A stretch of 33,912 bases of DNA from contig JAQYNQ010000118.1 of assembly GCA_028727785.1 (NCBI GenBank), positions 1-33,912 on the forward strand, read 5' to 3'. This DNA is from Eubacteriaceae bacterium. Its GTDB lineage: Bacteria; Bacillota; Clostridia; Peptostreptococcales; Anaerovoracaceae. A program made the translations under genes and the position numbers. Under the pieces are notes generated by a model. The model was not told the DNA's origin and made no database searches. It saw only the letters and a list, made by a program, of their open reading frames with translations. Of this stretch, positions 6,798 through 14,912 are shown one piece after another (the stretch's first letter is position 1; the number at the start of each line of letters is the position of its first letter).

Positions 6798-7610
6798 ATG
6801 AGAAAACTGAAAAAAATATTGATTCCTGTCCTTGCAGTTGCAGTAGTTGCCGGCACTTACGCAGGCACCAGAGTCTTAGGTGGCAATCTGCGAAGCGAAC
6901 ACGGCTATCCTGTCTCCGCACCTGCAAACTGGGGGCTCTCATTTCAGCAGGAGGGTCAGGTTCCCATAGGCAATGCTTCTGTCTCAGAGCTGTCAAGGTA
7001 CAAAGCCTACTACTGTGCGGATGCAAGAAAAAAAGAAATATATCTTACCTTTGATGCGGGTTTTGAAAACGGATGTACTGAACAGATTCTGGATGTGCTG
7101 AAGAAGGAGAAGGTTCCTGCGGCTTTTTTCCTTGTCGGCACTTATATTGAAAAAAATCCTGAGCTTGTGAAGAGAATGGTTAAGGAGGGGCATATTGTAG
7201 GTAATCACACCTGGAGCCACCCTGACATGTCAGCAATCTCCGATAAAGATTCCTTTTCTCAGGAACTGAAACGAGTTGAGGATATCTACCGGACAGTTAC
7301 CGGAAATGAGATGAAAAAATACTACAGGCCGCCTCAGGGGAAATTCAGTTTTGATAATCTGGCCATGGCAAGAGAGCTGGGCTACACTACTGTTTTCTGG
7401 AGCCTGGCGTATGTTGACTGGCTGGAGGACGCACAGCCTTCTCGCGAGGAAGCCCTGGAAAAACTTTTGCCTCGGACTCACAACGGTGCCATTATTCTTC
7501 TTCATTCCACCTCCAAAACCAATGCAGCTGTTCTTGACGAACTCATTCAGAACTGGAAATCCGAAGGATACAAATTTAAATCAGTCACAGAGCTTAAGCC
7601 TCTTTCATAG
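6798..7610 (+). CDS. pdaA: PdaA-type polysaccharide deacetylase (delta-lactam / spore-cortex N-deacetylase)
   Basis: 270 residues from the ATG at 6798; the longer track ORF only extends back into the dtd shadow. An uncleaved signal or membrane anchor (residues 5-22) is followed by a carbohydrate esterase 4 domain. Motifs match PdaA rather than generic chitin deacetylases: LTFDAGFENG (motif 1), GNHTWSHPDM (motif 2, metal-binding His), YYRPPQGKFS (motif 3), FWSLAYVDW and GAIILLHSTSKTN (motif 5). PdaA removes the acetyl group from muramic acid so that muramic delta-lactam forms in the spore cortex, which is needed for germination. The ribosome site is poor; the ATG at 6780 is the only nearby alternative and is no better. 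A GAATA...CATATAA pair upstream (about 6747-6773) could be a forespore sigma-type promoter, but this is uncertain. The downstream neighbours are spore coat genes, which supports the sporulation role. Confidence 0.9.
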   Translation: MRKLKKILIPVLAVAVVAGTYAGTRVLGGNLRSEHGYPVSAPANWGLSFQQEGQVPIGNASVSELSRYKAYYCADARKKEIYLTFDAGFENGCTEQILDVLKKEKVPAAFFLVGTYIEKNPELVKRMVKEGHIVGNHTWSHPDMSAISDKDSFSQELKRVEDIYRTVTGNEMKKYYRPPQGKFSFDNLAMARELGYTTVFWSLAYVDWLEDAQPSREEALEKLLPRTHNGAIILLHSTSKTNAAVLDELIQNWKSEGYKFKSVTELKPLS

Positions 7611-7614
7611 AATA
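7587..7614 (+). promoter_or_regulatory. Candidate mother-cell sigma (SigK/SigE-type) promoter of cotJABC
   Basis: CATAGAATA (7606-7614) fits the -10 consensus CATANNNTA of sigma-K and also CATANANT of sigma-E. An AC dinucleotide at 7587-7588, 17 bases upstream, could be the minimal sigma-K -35. The -10 overlaps the pdaA stop codon. Predicted transcription would begin around 7621, just before the AAAGGGG ribosome site. The cotJ operon of Bacillus subtilis is sigma-E dependent. Confidence 0.5.
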
Positions 7615-7647
7615 CTATATATTACTATGAAAGGGGTTTATTAAGTT

Positions 7648-7890
7648 TTGAATAAACAGGAACCTTATGTTGGAATGCCCATAAATCTACTGGAACTGGA
7701 GGCACTTCCTCTGGGATGTCCAAAAGACACCTCCGAAAAGCAAAAGCAGACTATGGTGCTGGCCATGGCTTATGTTCCATGGCAGCGTTTTGAGAAAACC
7801 TACGATTTGAATGAAGCCCTTGACGTTGGGACTATTTTCCCTGAACTCGATTTGCCATTCCTGGGCTATAAAGGAGGTATGAGAAGATGA
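7648..7890 (+). CDS. cotJA: Spore coat-associated protein CotJA
   Basis: 80 residues, the usual CotJA size. Family landmarks are AYVPWQRFEKTYDLNEALDVGTIFPELDLPF; the middle part is the CotJA signature. It is the first gene of the three-gene cotJ operon and is thought to help place the CotJC manganese catalase in the spore coat. The start codon is TTG (7648-7650) with AAAGGGG 11 bases upstream; no ATG fits as well. The stop overlaps the cotJB start as ATGA. Confidence 0.93.
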   Translation: MNKQEPYVGMPINLLELEALPLGCPKDTSEKQKQTMVLAMAYVPWQRFEKTYDLNEALDVGTIFPELDLPFLGYKGGMRR

Positions 7891-8150
7891 GCAGAAGTGA
7901 AGCTATGCGTGAGGATGCTATGAGAAAGGTCCAGATGTACAGTTTTGCCCTTGTAGATACAGGTCTCTTCTTGGATACTCATCCGCAAAACAAAGCTGCG
8001 CTCATGTTCTATGATCAGGTGAGAGATGAATATGCAAAAGCGGCAGCCGACTATGAAGAACGATTCGGCCCTTTAACTGCAAGAAATACTGACGTAAGTG
8101 AGTCATGGAAATGGGTTTGTGAACCTTGGCCATGGGAAATGGAGGATTAG
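7887..8150 (+). CDS. cotJB: Spore coat protein CotJB
   Basis: 87 residues. It matches CotJB: an N-terminal helix (REDAMRKVQMYSFALVDTGLFLDTHP), a DYEERFGPLT centre and the Trp-rich C-terminal end WKWVCEPWPWE. CotJB is a small spore coat component that acts with CotJA and CotJC. A strong GGAGG ribosome site is inside the end of cotJA, and the genes overlap by 4 bases, so translation is probably coupled. cotJC follows 3 bases after its stop. Confidence 0.95.
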   Translation: MSRSEAMREDAMRKVQMYSFALVDTGLFLDTHPQNKAALMFYDQVRDEYAKAAADYEERFGPLTARNTDVSESWKWVCEPWPWEMED

Positions 8151-8153
8151 AGT

Positions 8154-8753
8154 ATGTGGACTTATGACAGAAAACTGCAGTACCCTGTAAGAATTAAGAA
8201 TCCAAATCCTGCCCTGGCGAAATTTATAATAAGCCAGTATGGGGGTCCAGATGGCGAAATCGGAGCATCGCTTCGTTATTTATCCCAGAGATATTCCATG
8301 CCGTATAAACAGGTTGCCGGAATTCTTACTGATATCGGAACGGAAGAAATGGCTCACTTCGAAATGGTTGCAGCTATTGTCCATCAGCTTACACGAGATA
8401 TGACTATTGAGCAGATCAAGGAAGCCGGTTTTCAGGAATACTTTGTTGATCACACTGCAGGAGTATATGCACAGGCTGCAGCCGGATTCCCATTCGATGC
8501 TCTCTGTTTTGCATCAAAAGGTGACGCAATTACAGACCTGACGGAAGATATGGCAGCAGAACAGAAGGCGCGAACCACCTATGACAATATTCTTCGTATG
8601 GTAGATGACCCTGATGTAATCGATCCGATCCGATTCCTCCGTCAGCGTGAAATTGTTCATTTCCAGCGGTTTGGCGAGGCTCTTCGAATTATCCAGGATA
8701 ATCTTAATTCAAAGAACTTTTACGCATTCAATCCGGAATTTGATATGAAATAA
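8154..8753 (+). CDS. cotJC: Manganese catalase family spore protein CotJC
   Basis: 199 residues, a ferritin-like four-helix protein of the manganese catalase family. Metal ligands are visible in the expected order: GGPDGEIGASLRYLSQR (Glu), IGTEEMAHFEMV (Glu-Glu..His), AEQKAR (Glu) and REIVHFQRF (Glu..His). CotJC is a spore coat or inner coat manganese catalase that breaks down hydrogen peroxide. The opening MWTYDRKLQYPV is typical. It is the last gene of the cotJABC operon and is followed by a hairpin terminator shared with the convergent aquaporin gene. Confidence 0.95.
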   Translation: MWTYDRKLQYPVRIKNPNPALAKFIISQYGGPDGEIGASLRYLSQRYSMPYKQVAGILTDIGTEEMAHFEMVAAIVHQLTRDMTIEQIKEAGFQEYFVDHTAGVYAQAAAGFPFDALCFASKGDAITDLTEDMAAEQKARTTYDNILRMVDDPDVIDPIRFLRQREIVHFQRFGEALRIIQDNLNSKNFYAFNPEFDMK

Positions 8754-8759
8754 ATTAAA

Positions 8760-8802
8760 ATTCCCCTTTTATCTGCACTTGTTATGCACATGAAAGGGGA
8801 AT
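8760..8802. terminator. Hairpin terminator between cotJC and the aquaporin gene
   Basis: Stem ATTCCCCTTTTAT-C-TGCA / TGCA-C-ATGAAAGGGGAAT with a 7-base loop. The T-rich tract is better on the minus strand (TTTTAATTTATT), so it mainly serves the aquaporin gene, but the stem could end both convergent transcripts. Confidence 0.75.
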
Positions 8803-8811
8803 CTCAGTTAA

Positions 8812-9750
8812 CTATATATTTTTTTCTTCGACAGTAATCACAACTTCCTCAGCACTGTCGTCACAGTCGCATGCACTGTCATCAAAATCACATGCGCTGT
8901 CGTCACAGTCACAGTCGCACTCCTCTTTGTCACAGGCGTCTGTGTCCATGTTTACCTTTACACCTTCAGCCTCTGCAATTGCTTTAATTTCTTCCTTTTC
9001 TTCATCAGTTAAAGCCTCAAGAGGAATATCAATTACGTCTTCTTCATCCTCATCTTCTTCACCTTTTTTAAAGAACATGTACAGGCCGGCTGCTAAAGCT
9101 GCACCGGCAAGAGGTCCAACGATGAATACCCATACCTGAGCAATCGCCTCGGTGCCCTCAAATGCCTGGACAAGTGCAGGGCCAAATGATCTTGCAGGGT
9201 TAACAGAAGTTCCGGTAAATGGTATACCCAGAATATGAACAAGAGTTAATGCTATACCGATTACTACACCGGCAATGCCTTTATTTTCAACCTTTGATGT
9301 AACTTCCATAACAACATATACAAAGACAAAAGTCAGTATTATTTCAAGTACAAGTGCCACAAGCATGCTGCTTCCAAATGTACTTGCTTCACCGTAACCG
9401 TTTGCACCCAGTGACATTTTGCTTCCGATGATGAATGAAAGAATCAGAGCACCGGCTACTGCACCAAGAATCTGTGCAGCAACATAACCTGCGAAATCCT
9501 TCACGGTCATTCTCTTAGTAATCAGCATTCCCAGTGATACAGCAGGATTAACGTGTGCACCTGATATATCCCCGAATGCATAAACAACTACCGTTAAGGC
9601 CATTCCAAAAGCTATGGCAATTAACAGAGTAGTAAAAGCAACAGGCAACATTCCCATTGCAGAAAACATAGTGTTCGCTGCGACTGCACTGCCACAGCCG
9701 AAAAGAACAAGCACAGCTGTGCCAATAAATTCCGCTACATATTTTTTCAT
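8812..9750 (-). CDS. MIP-family aquaporin with Cys/Asp-rich C-terminal tail
   Basis: 312 residues. Six membrane helices carry the two NPA boxes, SGAHVNPAVS (68-70) and TSVNPARSFG (184-186). The selectivity-filter Arg187 is present, and His172 lies at the position of the AqpZ filter histidine (LVHILGIPFTGT). This favours an orthodox water channel over a glycerol facilitator. The core ends near residue 228; ordinary AqpZ proteins stop there. Here an 80-residue acidic extension follows, with seven cysteines between residues 273 and 296 in DDSACD-like repeats. That tail could bind metal or be redox-active in the cytoplasm; no function is known to me. AGGAGG lies 8 bases before the ATG. It is a single gene, upstream of which is a GAGAGTACTCTT near-palindrome. 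Confidence 0.92.
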   Translation of the reverse strand: MKKYVAEFIGTAVLVLFGCGSAVAANTMFSAMGMLPVAFTTLLIAIAFGMALTVVVYAFGDISGAHVNPAVSLGMLITKRMTVKDFAGYVAAQILGAVAGALILSFIIGSKMSLGANGYGEASTFGSSMLVALVLEIILTFVFVYVVMEVTSKVENKGIAGVVIGIALTLVHILGIPFTGTSVNPARSFGPALVQAFEGTEAIAQVWVFIVGPLAGAALAAGLYMFFKKGEEDEDEEDVIDIPLEALTDEEKEEIKAIAEAEGVKVNMDTDACDKEECDCDCDDSACDFDDSACDCDDSAEEVVITVEEKNI

Positions 9751-9879
9751 ATATAAAGCCTCCTAATAATGATATAAAAAATTAATGTATATAAAACCCG
9801 AGAGTACTCTTCTATTGTAAGCCGGGATTGTGACGAAACGGTTAAGAATCTGCAAAAATCCCCTAAACAATACTCTCTT

Positions 9880-10563
9880 TTACATTCCAATAATATCTTT
9901 AATTACCTCGCCGCCGATGATGAGTCCGGCAACTGAAGGAACGAAGCTTATGCTTCCCGGTGTTCTAATCCCTGTTTTCACTGGTTCCTCCGTAGAGTAG
10001 AGCACCTTTACATGGTCAATTCCTCTGTTTCTAAGCTCTTTGCGAATAACTTTTGCCAGAGGGCACACGCTTGTCTTGCTGATGTCCGCAATTGTAAAGC
10101 GTGTCGGATCAAGCTTATTTCCTGTACCCATAGAGGAAATAACACGAACACCGGCCGCTTTAGATCTTTCAATGATTTCAAGTTTTGCTGCCACAGTGTC
10201 AACAGCGTCTACCACATAATCATAATAGCCAAAGTCGATTATGTTACCTGCCTCTCCCGGAAGGAAAAACAAATCGAAACGTTTTACCTTACATTCAGGG
10301 TTAATAGATGCTATTCTTTCAGCCATTGCAAAAGTCTTAGACTGACCTATATTATTACGAGTGGCAATAATCTGCCTGTTAATATTACTTTCGGCCACAG
10401 TGTCTCCATCAACCAGGTGAATTTCACCTACGCCTGCTCTTGCCAGCGCCTCACACACATGACCTCCCACGCCGCCAACGCCAAAGACAATAACCTTTGC
10501 CCGCACCAGTTTTTCCACGCCTTCACATCCTATCAGCATTTCCGTTCTGTCTAAAAAACTCAC
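9880..10563 (-). CDS. tcdA: tRNA threonylcarbamoyladenosine dehydratase (ThiF/MoeB-like E1 family)
   Basis: 227 residues, somewhat shorter than E. coli TcdA. It catalyses the ATP-dependent cyclisation of t6A37 in tRNA to ct6A. Evidence: the nucleotide-binding motif VFGVGGVGGHVCEALARAG, LVDGDTV, SNINRQIIA (the conserved Asn-Arg-Gln), YYDYVVDAVDTVAAK, and the TcdA-type ending SISFVPSVAGLIIGGEVIKDI. The start is GTG and overlaps the recX stop as GTGA, so translation is coupled. It is the last gene of the PPTase-recX-tcdA operon. Confidence 0.93.
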   Translation of the reverse strand: MSFLDRTEMLIGCEGVEKLVRAKVIVFGVGGVGGHVCEALARAGVGEIHLVDGDTVAESNINRQIIATRNNIGQSKTFAMAERIASINPECKVKRFDLFFLPGEAGNIIDFGYYDYVVDAVDTVAAKLEIIERSKAAGVRVISSMGTGNKLDPTRFTIADISKTSVCPLAKVIRKELRNRGIDHVKVLYSTEEPVKTGIRTPGSISFVPSVAGLIIGGEVIKDIIGM

Positions 10564-11012
10564 TTTCTCAGCTCCCCAATTATACTGTAAATCAACTCAG
10601 TTCTGTAACCTTTGGACTGCAGCCTTCTGGCTATCCTGCCAATGGTTTTTTCCGAGCACGGCGGCTCCTCACCTGCCATTCTAACCACCTTCAAGGCTTC
10701 TTCCATGGCCAGTGATTTCTCATCGAAGTCAAATTCCTCCTCAGCAAGAACATCCTCAATGGTGAATTCATCAACTCCAAGCTCCTTCAGGCCTCTTGCT
10801 GCCACAGATTTTCCTCTGCCCTTTTCAAGCTCGCGGCGAATATACATTCTGCAGTATTCCTCGTCATCGAGGTAGTGCATACTTTCCAGTTCCTTAACAA
10901 CCCGATCAATTTCTTCCCGATCAAAACCCTCTCTGTCCAGGTATTTTCTCATCTCCCAAACGGTCCTTGGCCTTGACGAAAGTTTTTTTAAGGCTTTATC
11001 ATATATATTCAT
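10560..11012 (-). CDS. recX: Regulatory protein RecX
   Basis: 150 residues from the ATG at 11012. The track ORF starts further upstream inside the PPTase gene, but this ATG sits one base after the PPTase stop codon and has GGAAGGG before it. RecX binds RecA filaments and modulates recombination and the SOS response. The three-helix repeats of the family are visible: ALKKLSSRPRTVWEMRKYLDREGF, LDDEEYCRMYIRRELEKGRGKSV and the last repeat with IARRLQSKGY..IYSIIGEL. It overlaps tcdA by four bases. Confidence 0.92.
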   Translation of the reverse strand: MNIYDKALKKLSSRPRTVWEMRKYLDREGFDREEIDRVVKELESMHYLDDEEYCRMYIRRELEKGRGKSVAARGLKELGVDEFTIEDVLAEEEFDFDEKSLAMEEALKVVRMAGEEPPCSEKTIGRIARRLQSKGYRTELIYSIIGELRK

Positions 11013-11013
11013 T

Positions 11014-11592
11014 TTAATACTGCCCTTCCTTGCTCTGAAACTCCTCAATGTGAATACCGCTGCATTGTCCCTGAAAACATACTGCACCGGCAAATCCCGT
11101 TTCAGGGCTGAACTCATATAAATAATAGGTTTTGCCTTCCCACTCTACACTGCTGTTGAAATCACCTGACTCGTTCACAAGCTCCGGTCTCTTTCCGAAT
11201 ATGCCATCACCGGTACACTTGGCAAATGCTTCTGTCCTTGTCCATATTCTGTAAAAGGCTTCCCTTTTATCCTCTGCATTTTCAAAATAGCTTAATTCTC
11301 TTTCTGAAAAGATTCTTTTTGCAATCCGATGAAAACCGGTTCCTTTTTTGTACTGAATGTCCATGCCGCATGGTACTTCACTGAAAAGACATGCCCATAA
11401 ATTCTCACTGTGGGACAGGGAAAACTCAATTTTACTCTTATCAAAGTAGGGTTTGCCTTTTTGATGGGTCAGAATACTTACAGGCCTTGCAGTTCCTATG
11501 TCATCGGCAAATAACGATGCACATTCCAGTATCATATTATACCCTTTTTCACCCTGCAAAAAACCGCCTCTGTACTTATACACAATGTTCAT
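11014..11592 (-). CDS. 4'-phosphopantetheinyl transferase, Sfp type
   Basis: About 192 residues from the ATG at 11592, which has AAGGGG 9 bases upstream. The ATG at 11613 used in the track lacks a ribosome site and sits in the terminator T-tract. The enzyme moves the phosphopantetheine arm of CoA to a conserved Ser of acyl or peptidyl carrier proteins. Motifs: GKPYF, FSLSHSENL, CGMDIQ (the GVDIE-like Mg-binding motif), FSERELSYF and FYRIWTRTEAFAKCTGDG (the WTRKEA motif). It is shorter than Bacillus Sfp (224). No carrier-protein or synthase gene is in the window, so its target is unknown; fatty-acid ACP is possible if no AcpS exists. Confidence 0.9.
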   Translation of the reverse strand: MNIVYKYRGGFLQGEKGYNMILECASLFADDIGTARPVSILTHQKGKPYFDKSKIEFSLSHSENLWACLFSEVPCGMDIQYKKGTGFHRIAKRIFSERELSYFENAEDKREAFYRIWTRTEAFAKCTGDGIFGKRPELVNESGDFNSSVEWEGKTYYLYEFSPETGFAGAVCFQGQCSGIHIEEFQSKEGQY

Positions 11593-11615
11593 ATGTATTG
11601 TCCCCTTTTTCATTT

Positions 11616-11652
11616 AAAAAAACGTGATGACATTTTACCATACCATCACGTT
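11616..11652 (-). terminator. Terminator after yerC, immediately upstream of the PPTase gene
   Basis: Stem AACGTGATG/CATCACGTT (9 bp, 11621-11629 with 11644-11652), followed on the minus strand by seven T. It is only about 25 bases before the PPTase start, leaving no room for a separate downstream promoter; read-through or a promoter inside the hairpin region must supply the PPTase-recX-tcdA genes. Confidence 0.8.
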
Positions 11653-11658
11653 CTGATT

Positions 11659-11964
11659 CTATTCTGTATCCTTATCCTTTAGTCTGTCAATTACAAGTTC
11701 ATACCCGCCTGCACCATATACCAGACACTTATTAATTCGGCTGATTGTTGCAGTGGAAGCTTTGGTGATTTCCTCGATTTCACTATATGTTTTCTTTTCA
11801 GCCAGCAGCTTTGCAACCTGCATACGCTGTGTCATCGCACGAAGCTCGTTTATAGTGCATACATCTTCAAAGAATCTGTAACATTCCTCCTGATTCTTTA
11901 ACAACAGTATGGCCTCGAAAAACTCATCCATTACCTGACTTTTGAATCTTGAATCGTACCCCAT
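11659..11964 (-). CDS. yerC: YerC/YecD-family TrpR-related DNA-binding protein
   Basis: 101 residues from the ATG at 11964, which has AAAGGAG 7 bases upstream; the track ORF adds 17 unlikely residues. The protein belongs to the TrpR-superfamily YerC/YecD group: an N-terminal dimerisation helix set (FFEAILLLKNQEECYRFFEDVCTINELRAM) is followed by a helix-turn-helix (YSEIEEITKASTATISRINKCLVYG). Bacillus homologues are transcription factors with few known targets. It has its own promoter and terminator; the latter may influence the following PPTase gene. Confidence 0.9.
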   Translation of the reverse strand: MGYDSRFKSQVMDEFFEAILLLKNQEECYRFFEDVCTINELRAMTQRMQVAKLLAEKKTYSEIEEITKASTATISRINKCLVYGAGGYELVIDRLKDKDTE

Positions 11965-12005
11965 AATACTAGCTCCTTTCACTTCTGTACTTAACAATCG
12001 TATAT

Positions 12006-12034
12006 ATGTTATCACAGTGAAGTATTAAAGTCAA
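12006..12034 (-). promoter_or_regulatory. Sigma-A promoter of yerC
   Basis: On the minus strand: -35 TTGACT (12034 to 12029), 17-base spacer, -10 TAACAT (12011 to 12006), about 42 bases before the yerC start. Confidence 0.65.
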
Positions 12035-12076
12035 AATTGTTTTTCGACGATTAAACTTTATTTTCTTAAGTATGCA

Positions 12077-13255
12077 TTATTTCAACAGTGAAATCGCCTT
12101 TTTTAACTGGGCGTCTGTATCCTTTTTTGAACTTTTCTTTACTACATAGTCAGGCTTGATGCCCTTACCATGTATATGATTCCCTTCAGGTGAAAGATAT
12201 TCCATAGTTGTCAGCTTAATCGAGGTATTGTCTTCTAAGACCTCCATAGTCTGAATGATTCCTTTTCCAAATGTCTTTGTTCCTACAATTTTTCCGCCTT
12301 TGTGATCCTTTATTGCAGCCGCGACTATTTCAGACGTACTGGCTGAATCACCGTCAACTAAAAGAACATATTTTAATTTTGTGCAGTTTCCGTCAGAATT
12401 ATATACCTGTTCCTCGCCCTTTTTATTAATTGTCCTGGTTATTACACCTTCAGGCAGAAGCATGTCCGCAATATGAATACCGGCCTCGGCAACACCTCCA
12501 CCATTACCGCGAAGGTCGATGATCAGACCCTTAAGCTCCTTGTTTTCCAGTTCCGTCAAAACCTCCTCAAACTGTTTATCCGTTTCATTATCAAAACTGG
12601 CAATGTAGATGTATCCATACTTTTTATCAATAACTGTCGAACCTACCGAAGGTTCCTCAATAGTTCCTCTGACCAGACGGACAGTTTTGCTCTTGCTGTC
12701 TCTTTCATATGTAACCTTAACCCGACTTCCCAGGTCACCTCTTAAGGCCTTCGCCACTTCGTCCATGTCCTTGTAGACCTTGCCGTCAACATGTGTGATA
12801 ACATCTCCGGCTCTGATACCTGCCGAATCCGCAGGACTGTCTTTAATAACACGTCCTACTATATAGCGGCTCGGATCGTCTTTTGACTGGCTGAAAATAA
12901 TACCGATTCCACCAAAGGTTCCACTAAAATACTCTGTTATTTTCTTCGTTTCGTCTTCGTTATAGTATGCGGAGTATTTATCGCCAAGGGACTCTACCAG
13001 AGACTTGTACACATTTTCCATCATCTTATCTTCATCAACATCCCAGAGAAAGTTGTTTTCGATAAGCATGTGCAGATTATACAGCTTGCCGTATTTTTCG
13101 GCTATATCCTCATACTTCTCATATTTTTTTGTATTTACCAGCGACATGCCGCTGACTGTCATCAGTCCATAACCAACTATCCCGACTACAAGTGCTGTAG
13201 CAATAATTGTGGCTACAATTGCCATAATAAATCTGGACTTTTTCATTCTAATCAT
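12077..13255 (-). CDS. S41-family carboxy-terminal processing protease (CtpA/CtpB-like)
   Basis: 392 residues. An N-terminal membrane anchor (residues 9-31) is followed by a helical N domain, a PDZ domain (GGIGIIFSQ...SPADSAGIRAGDVITHVDG, about 115-185) and the S41 serine protease domain. The catalytic Ser is in GDSASTSEIVAAAI and the general-base Lys in GTKTFGKGIIQT, the Ser-Lys dyad of this family; the closing motif is HGKGIKPDY. Such proteases cut exposed C-termini of exported proteins; in Bacillus CtpB acts in sporulation signalling. The ATG has AAGGTGAG upstream and lies 12 bases after recJ, so it is probably the last gene of the ftsE operon. Its co-transcription with ftsEX and the M23 hydrolase suggests cell-envelope work. 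A role in processing a neighbour is only a guess. Confidence 0.93.
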   Translation of the reverse strand: MIRMKKSRFIMAIVATIIATALVVGIVGYGLMTVSGMSLVNTKKYEKYEDIAEKYGKLYNLHMLIENNFLWDVDEDKMMENVYKSLVESLGDKYSAYYNEDETKKITEYFSGTFGGIGIIFSQSKDDPSRYIVGRVIKDSPADSAGIRAGDVITHVDGKVYKDMDEVAKALRGDLGSRVKVTYERDSKSKTVRLVRGTIEEPSVGSTVIDKKYGYIYIASFDNETDKQFEEVLTELENKELKGLIIDLRGNGGGVAEAGIHIADMLLPEGVITRTINKKGEEQVYNSDGNCTKLKYVLLVDGDSASTSEIVAAAIKDHKGGKIVGTKTFGKGIIQTMEVLEDNTSIKLTTMEYLSPEGNHIHGKGIKPDYVVKKSSKKDTDAQLKKAISLLK

Positions 13256-13267
13256 AAACTCACCTTA

Positions 13268-14902
13268 TTATTCTATGGACAAAACTGTAGTTTGCAGGTA
13301 TTCTCTTCCGTTCCACGTCTGACACTCCAGAGTGCCCGTAATATTTCTGTATGTTCCTGACTTAAGAATTTCATCGAAAGCTGACGCATTTTTAAATATT
13401 ACACAGGAATGCTCCCTGCCGTTTTCCAGCGTTGCCGTAAATCTGGTATACTGACCCTTCGAGCCCATTTTTTTCACATTGTCGGGTTTGCCTCTGAATG
13501 TAAATACCGGCTGAGGGTTTTCCGCTCCAAAAGGCTCCAGAAGTTCCAGTTCTTTTGCAAACTCCAGACACATATCATCTGCTTCAAGAAAAGCGTCCAC
13601 TTCAAGCTTTTCCTCCATAAGGTCCGGTGTTTCCTTTATCAGTATTTCTATGGACTTGTTCAGATTCTTTCTAAGCACATCCACATTTTCCTTTTTCATG
13701 GTAAAGCCACATGCTGCAGCATGTCCGCCAAACTTTATGAAAAGGCTGCTGTTTTCCTTTAGCATCCGGTACAAATTCACTCCCGGAATGCTTCTGCCTG
13801 TTCCCTTTACTAATCCATCGCCTATTGACGTTACGATTACAGCAGGCTTGTAATACTGTTCTTTAATCTTTCCGGCAACGATTCCGGTAATTCCTTCATG
13901 AGCGTCTTCAAGCTCAATCACAAGGAAACTGTCTTCAGAATACTTTTCAGCTATCAGTTCCTCGCACTCCGCAAAAGTAGCTTCCTGCCTGCTTTTTCTC
14001 ATGTTATTAAACTTTACAAGTTTTGATACTCCGGCTCTGGCGTCTTCTGTGTTCTTTGCCATCATTACTTCTGCCGCAGTGTAAGCGTGTTCCATTCTGC
14101 CTGCAGCGTTAATGTGCGGCACAATGGCAAAGGAAACATTCCCGGAATTTATTTTTCCTTTTTCCAGGCTGACGCCCTCTATCAGGCTGCTTACCCCTGC
14201 ACGCTCTGTAAGGTTAAGCATTCTGATACCATATTTTGCAATTGTTCTGTTTTCATCAATGAGAGGAACAATATCACCGATAGTGCCAATGCCAACAACA
14301 TCCAGAGTTCTTGTTACAACTGACTTTGGCAGGCCGGTTACATTTACAATGGCCTGAGCCAGCTTGAATGCGACACCCACTCCTGCAAGTCGTTTGAAGG
14401 GATATTGACATCCCGGCTGCATAGGATTAATAACAGGGCAGTCTGCTATTCTGTCCGCTATTGTATGATGGTCTGTGACCAGAATCTTCAGTCCCAGAGA
14501 CTTTGCGTATTCTACTTCTTCAAATGACACGCTTCCGCAGTCTACGGTCACGATAAGGTCCACATTGTCAGCTTTGATTTTCTCGATTGCTTTGCAGTTC
14601 AACCCGTAGCCCTCGTCAAATCTGGAAGGAATGTAGTATGTAAGGTTATCTGTAAGGTTGGACAGTACCTCCATAAGCACGGTAGTAGAAGTAATTCCGT
14701 CTGCATCATAATCTCCGAAAATGCAGATTCTCTCACCCTGATCGATTGATGACAGTATTAAATCCACTCCTTCTTCCATATTCAAGAGCAGGAATGGATC
14801 GTAGGTCTTTTTCGGTTTATCAGAGAGGAACTCTGAAATTTCAGAGTCCCCCACAATTCCTCTTTTATTTAGTATTTCTTCTAATTTTGGATGTATTTTC
14901 AT
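13268..14902 (-). CDS. recJ: Single-stranded-DNA-specific exonuclease RecJ
   Basis: 544 residues, a compact RecJ. It is a DHH/DHHA1 phosphoesterase that degrades single-stranded DNA 5' to 3' in recombination and repair. Motifs: CIFGDYDADGITST (motif I), VTVDCGS (II), LVTDHHT (III, the DHH signature), VVGIGTIGDIVPL (IV), and the DHHA1 motif KFGGHAAACGFTM near residue 400. The last 90 residues form the OB-like nucleic-acid-binding domain. The ribosome site is weak (AGAAAG) and the gene starts 10 bases after the M23 peptidase stop, so it may depend on coupling. Confidence 0.95.
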   Translation of the reverse strand: MKIHPKLEEILNKRGIVGDSEISEFLSDKPKKTYDPFLLLNMEEGVDLILSSIDQGERICIFGDYDADGITSTTVLMEVLSNLTDNLTYYIPSRFDEGYGLNCKAIEKIKADNVDLIVTVDCGSVSFEEVEYAKSLGLKILVTDHHTIADRIADCPVINPMQPGCQYPFKRLAGVGVAFKLAQAIVNVTGLPKSVVTRTLDVVGIGTIGDIVPLIDENRTIAKYGIRMLNLTERAGVSSLIEGVSLEKGKINSGNVSFAIVPHINAAGRMEHAYTAAEVMMAKNTEDARAGVSKLVKFNNMRKSRQEATFAECEELIAEKYSEDSFLVIELEDAHEGITGIVAGKIKEQYYKPAVIVTSIGDGLVKGTGRSIPGVNLYRMLKENSSLFIKFGGHAAACGFTMKKENVDVLRKNLNKSIEILIKETPDLMEEKLEVDAFLEADDMCLEFAKELELLEPFGAENPQPVFTFRGKPDNVKKMGSKGQYTRFTATLENGREHSCVIFKNASAFDEILKSGTYRNITGTLECQTWNGREYLQTTVLSIE

Positions 14903-14912
14903 ATTTATCTTT

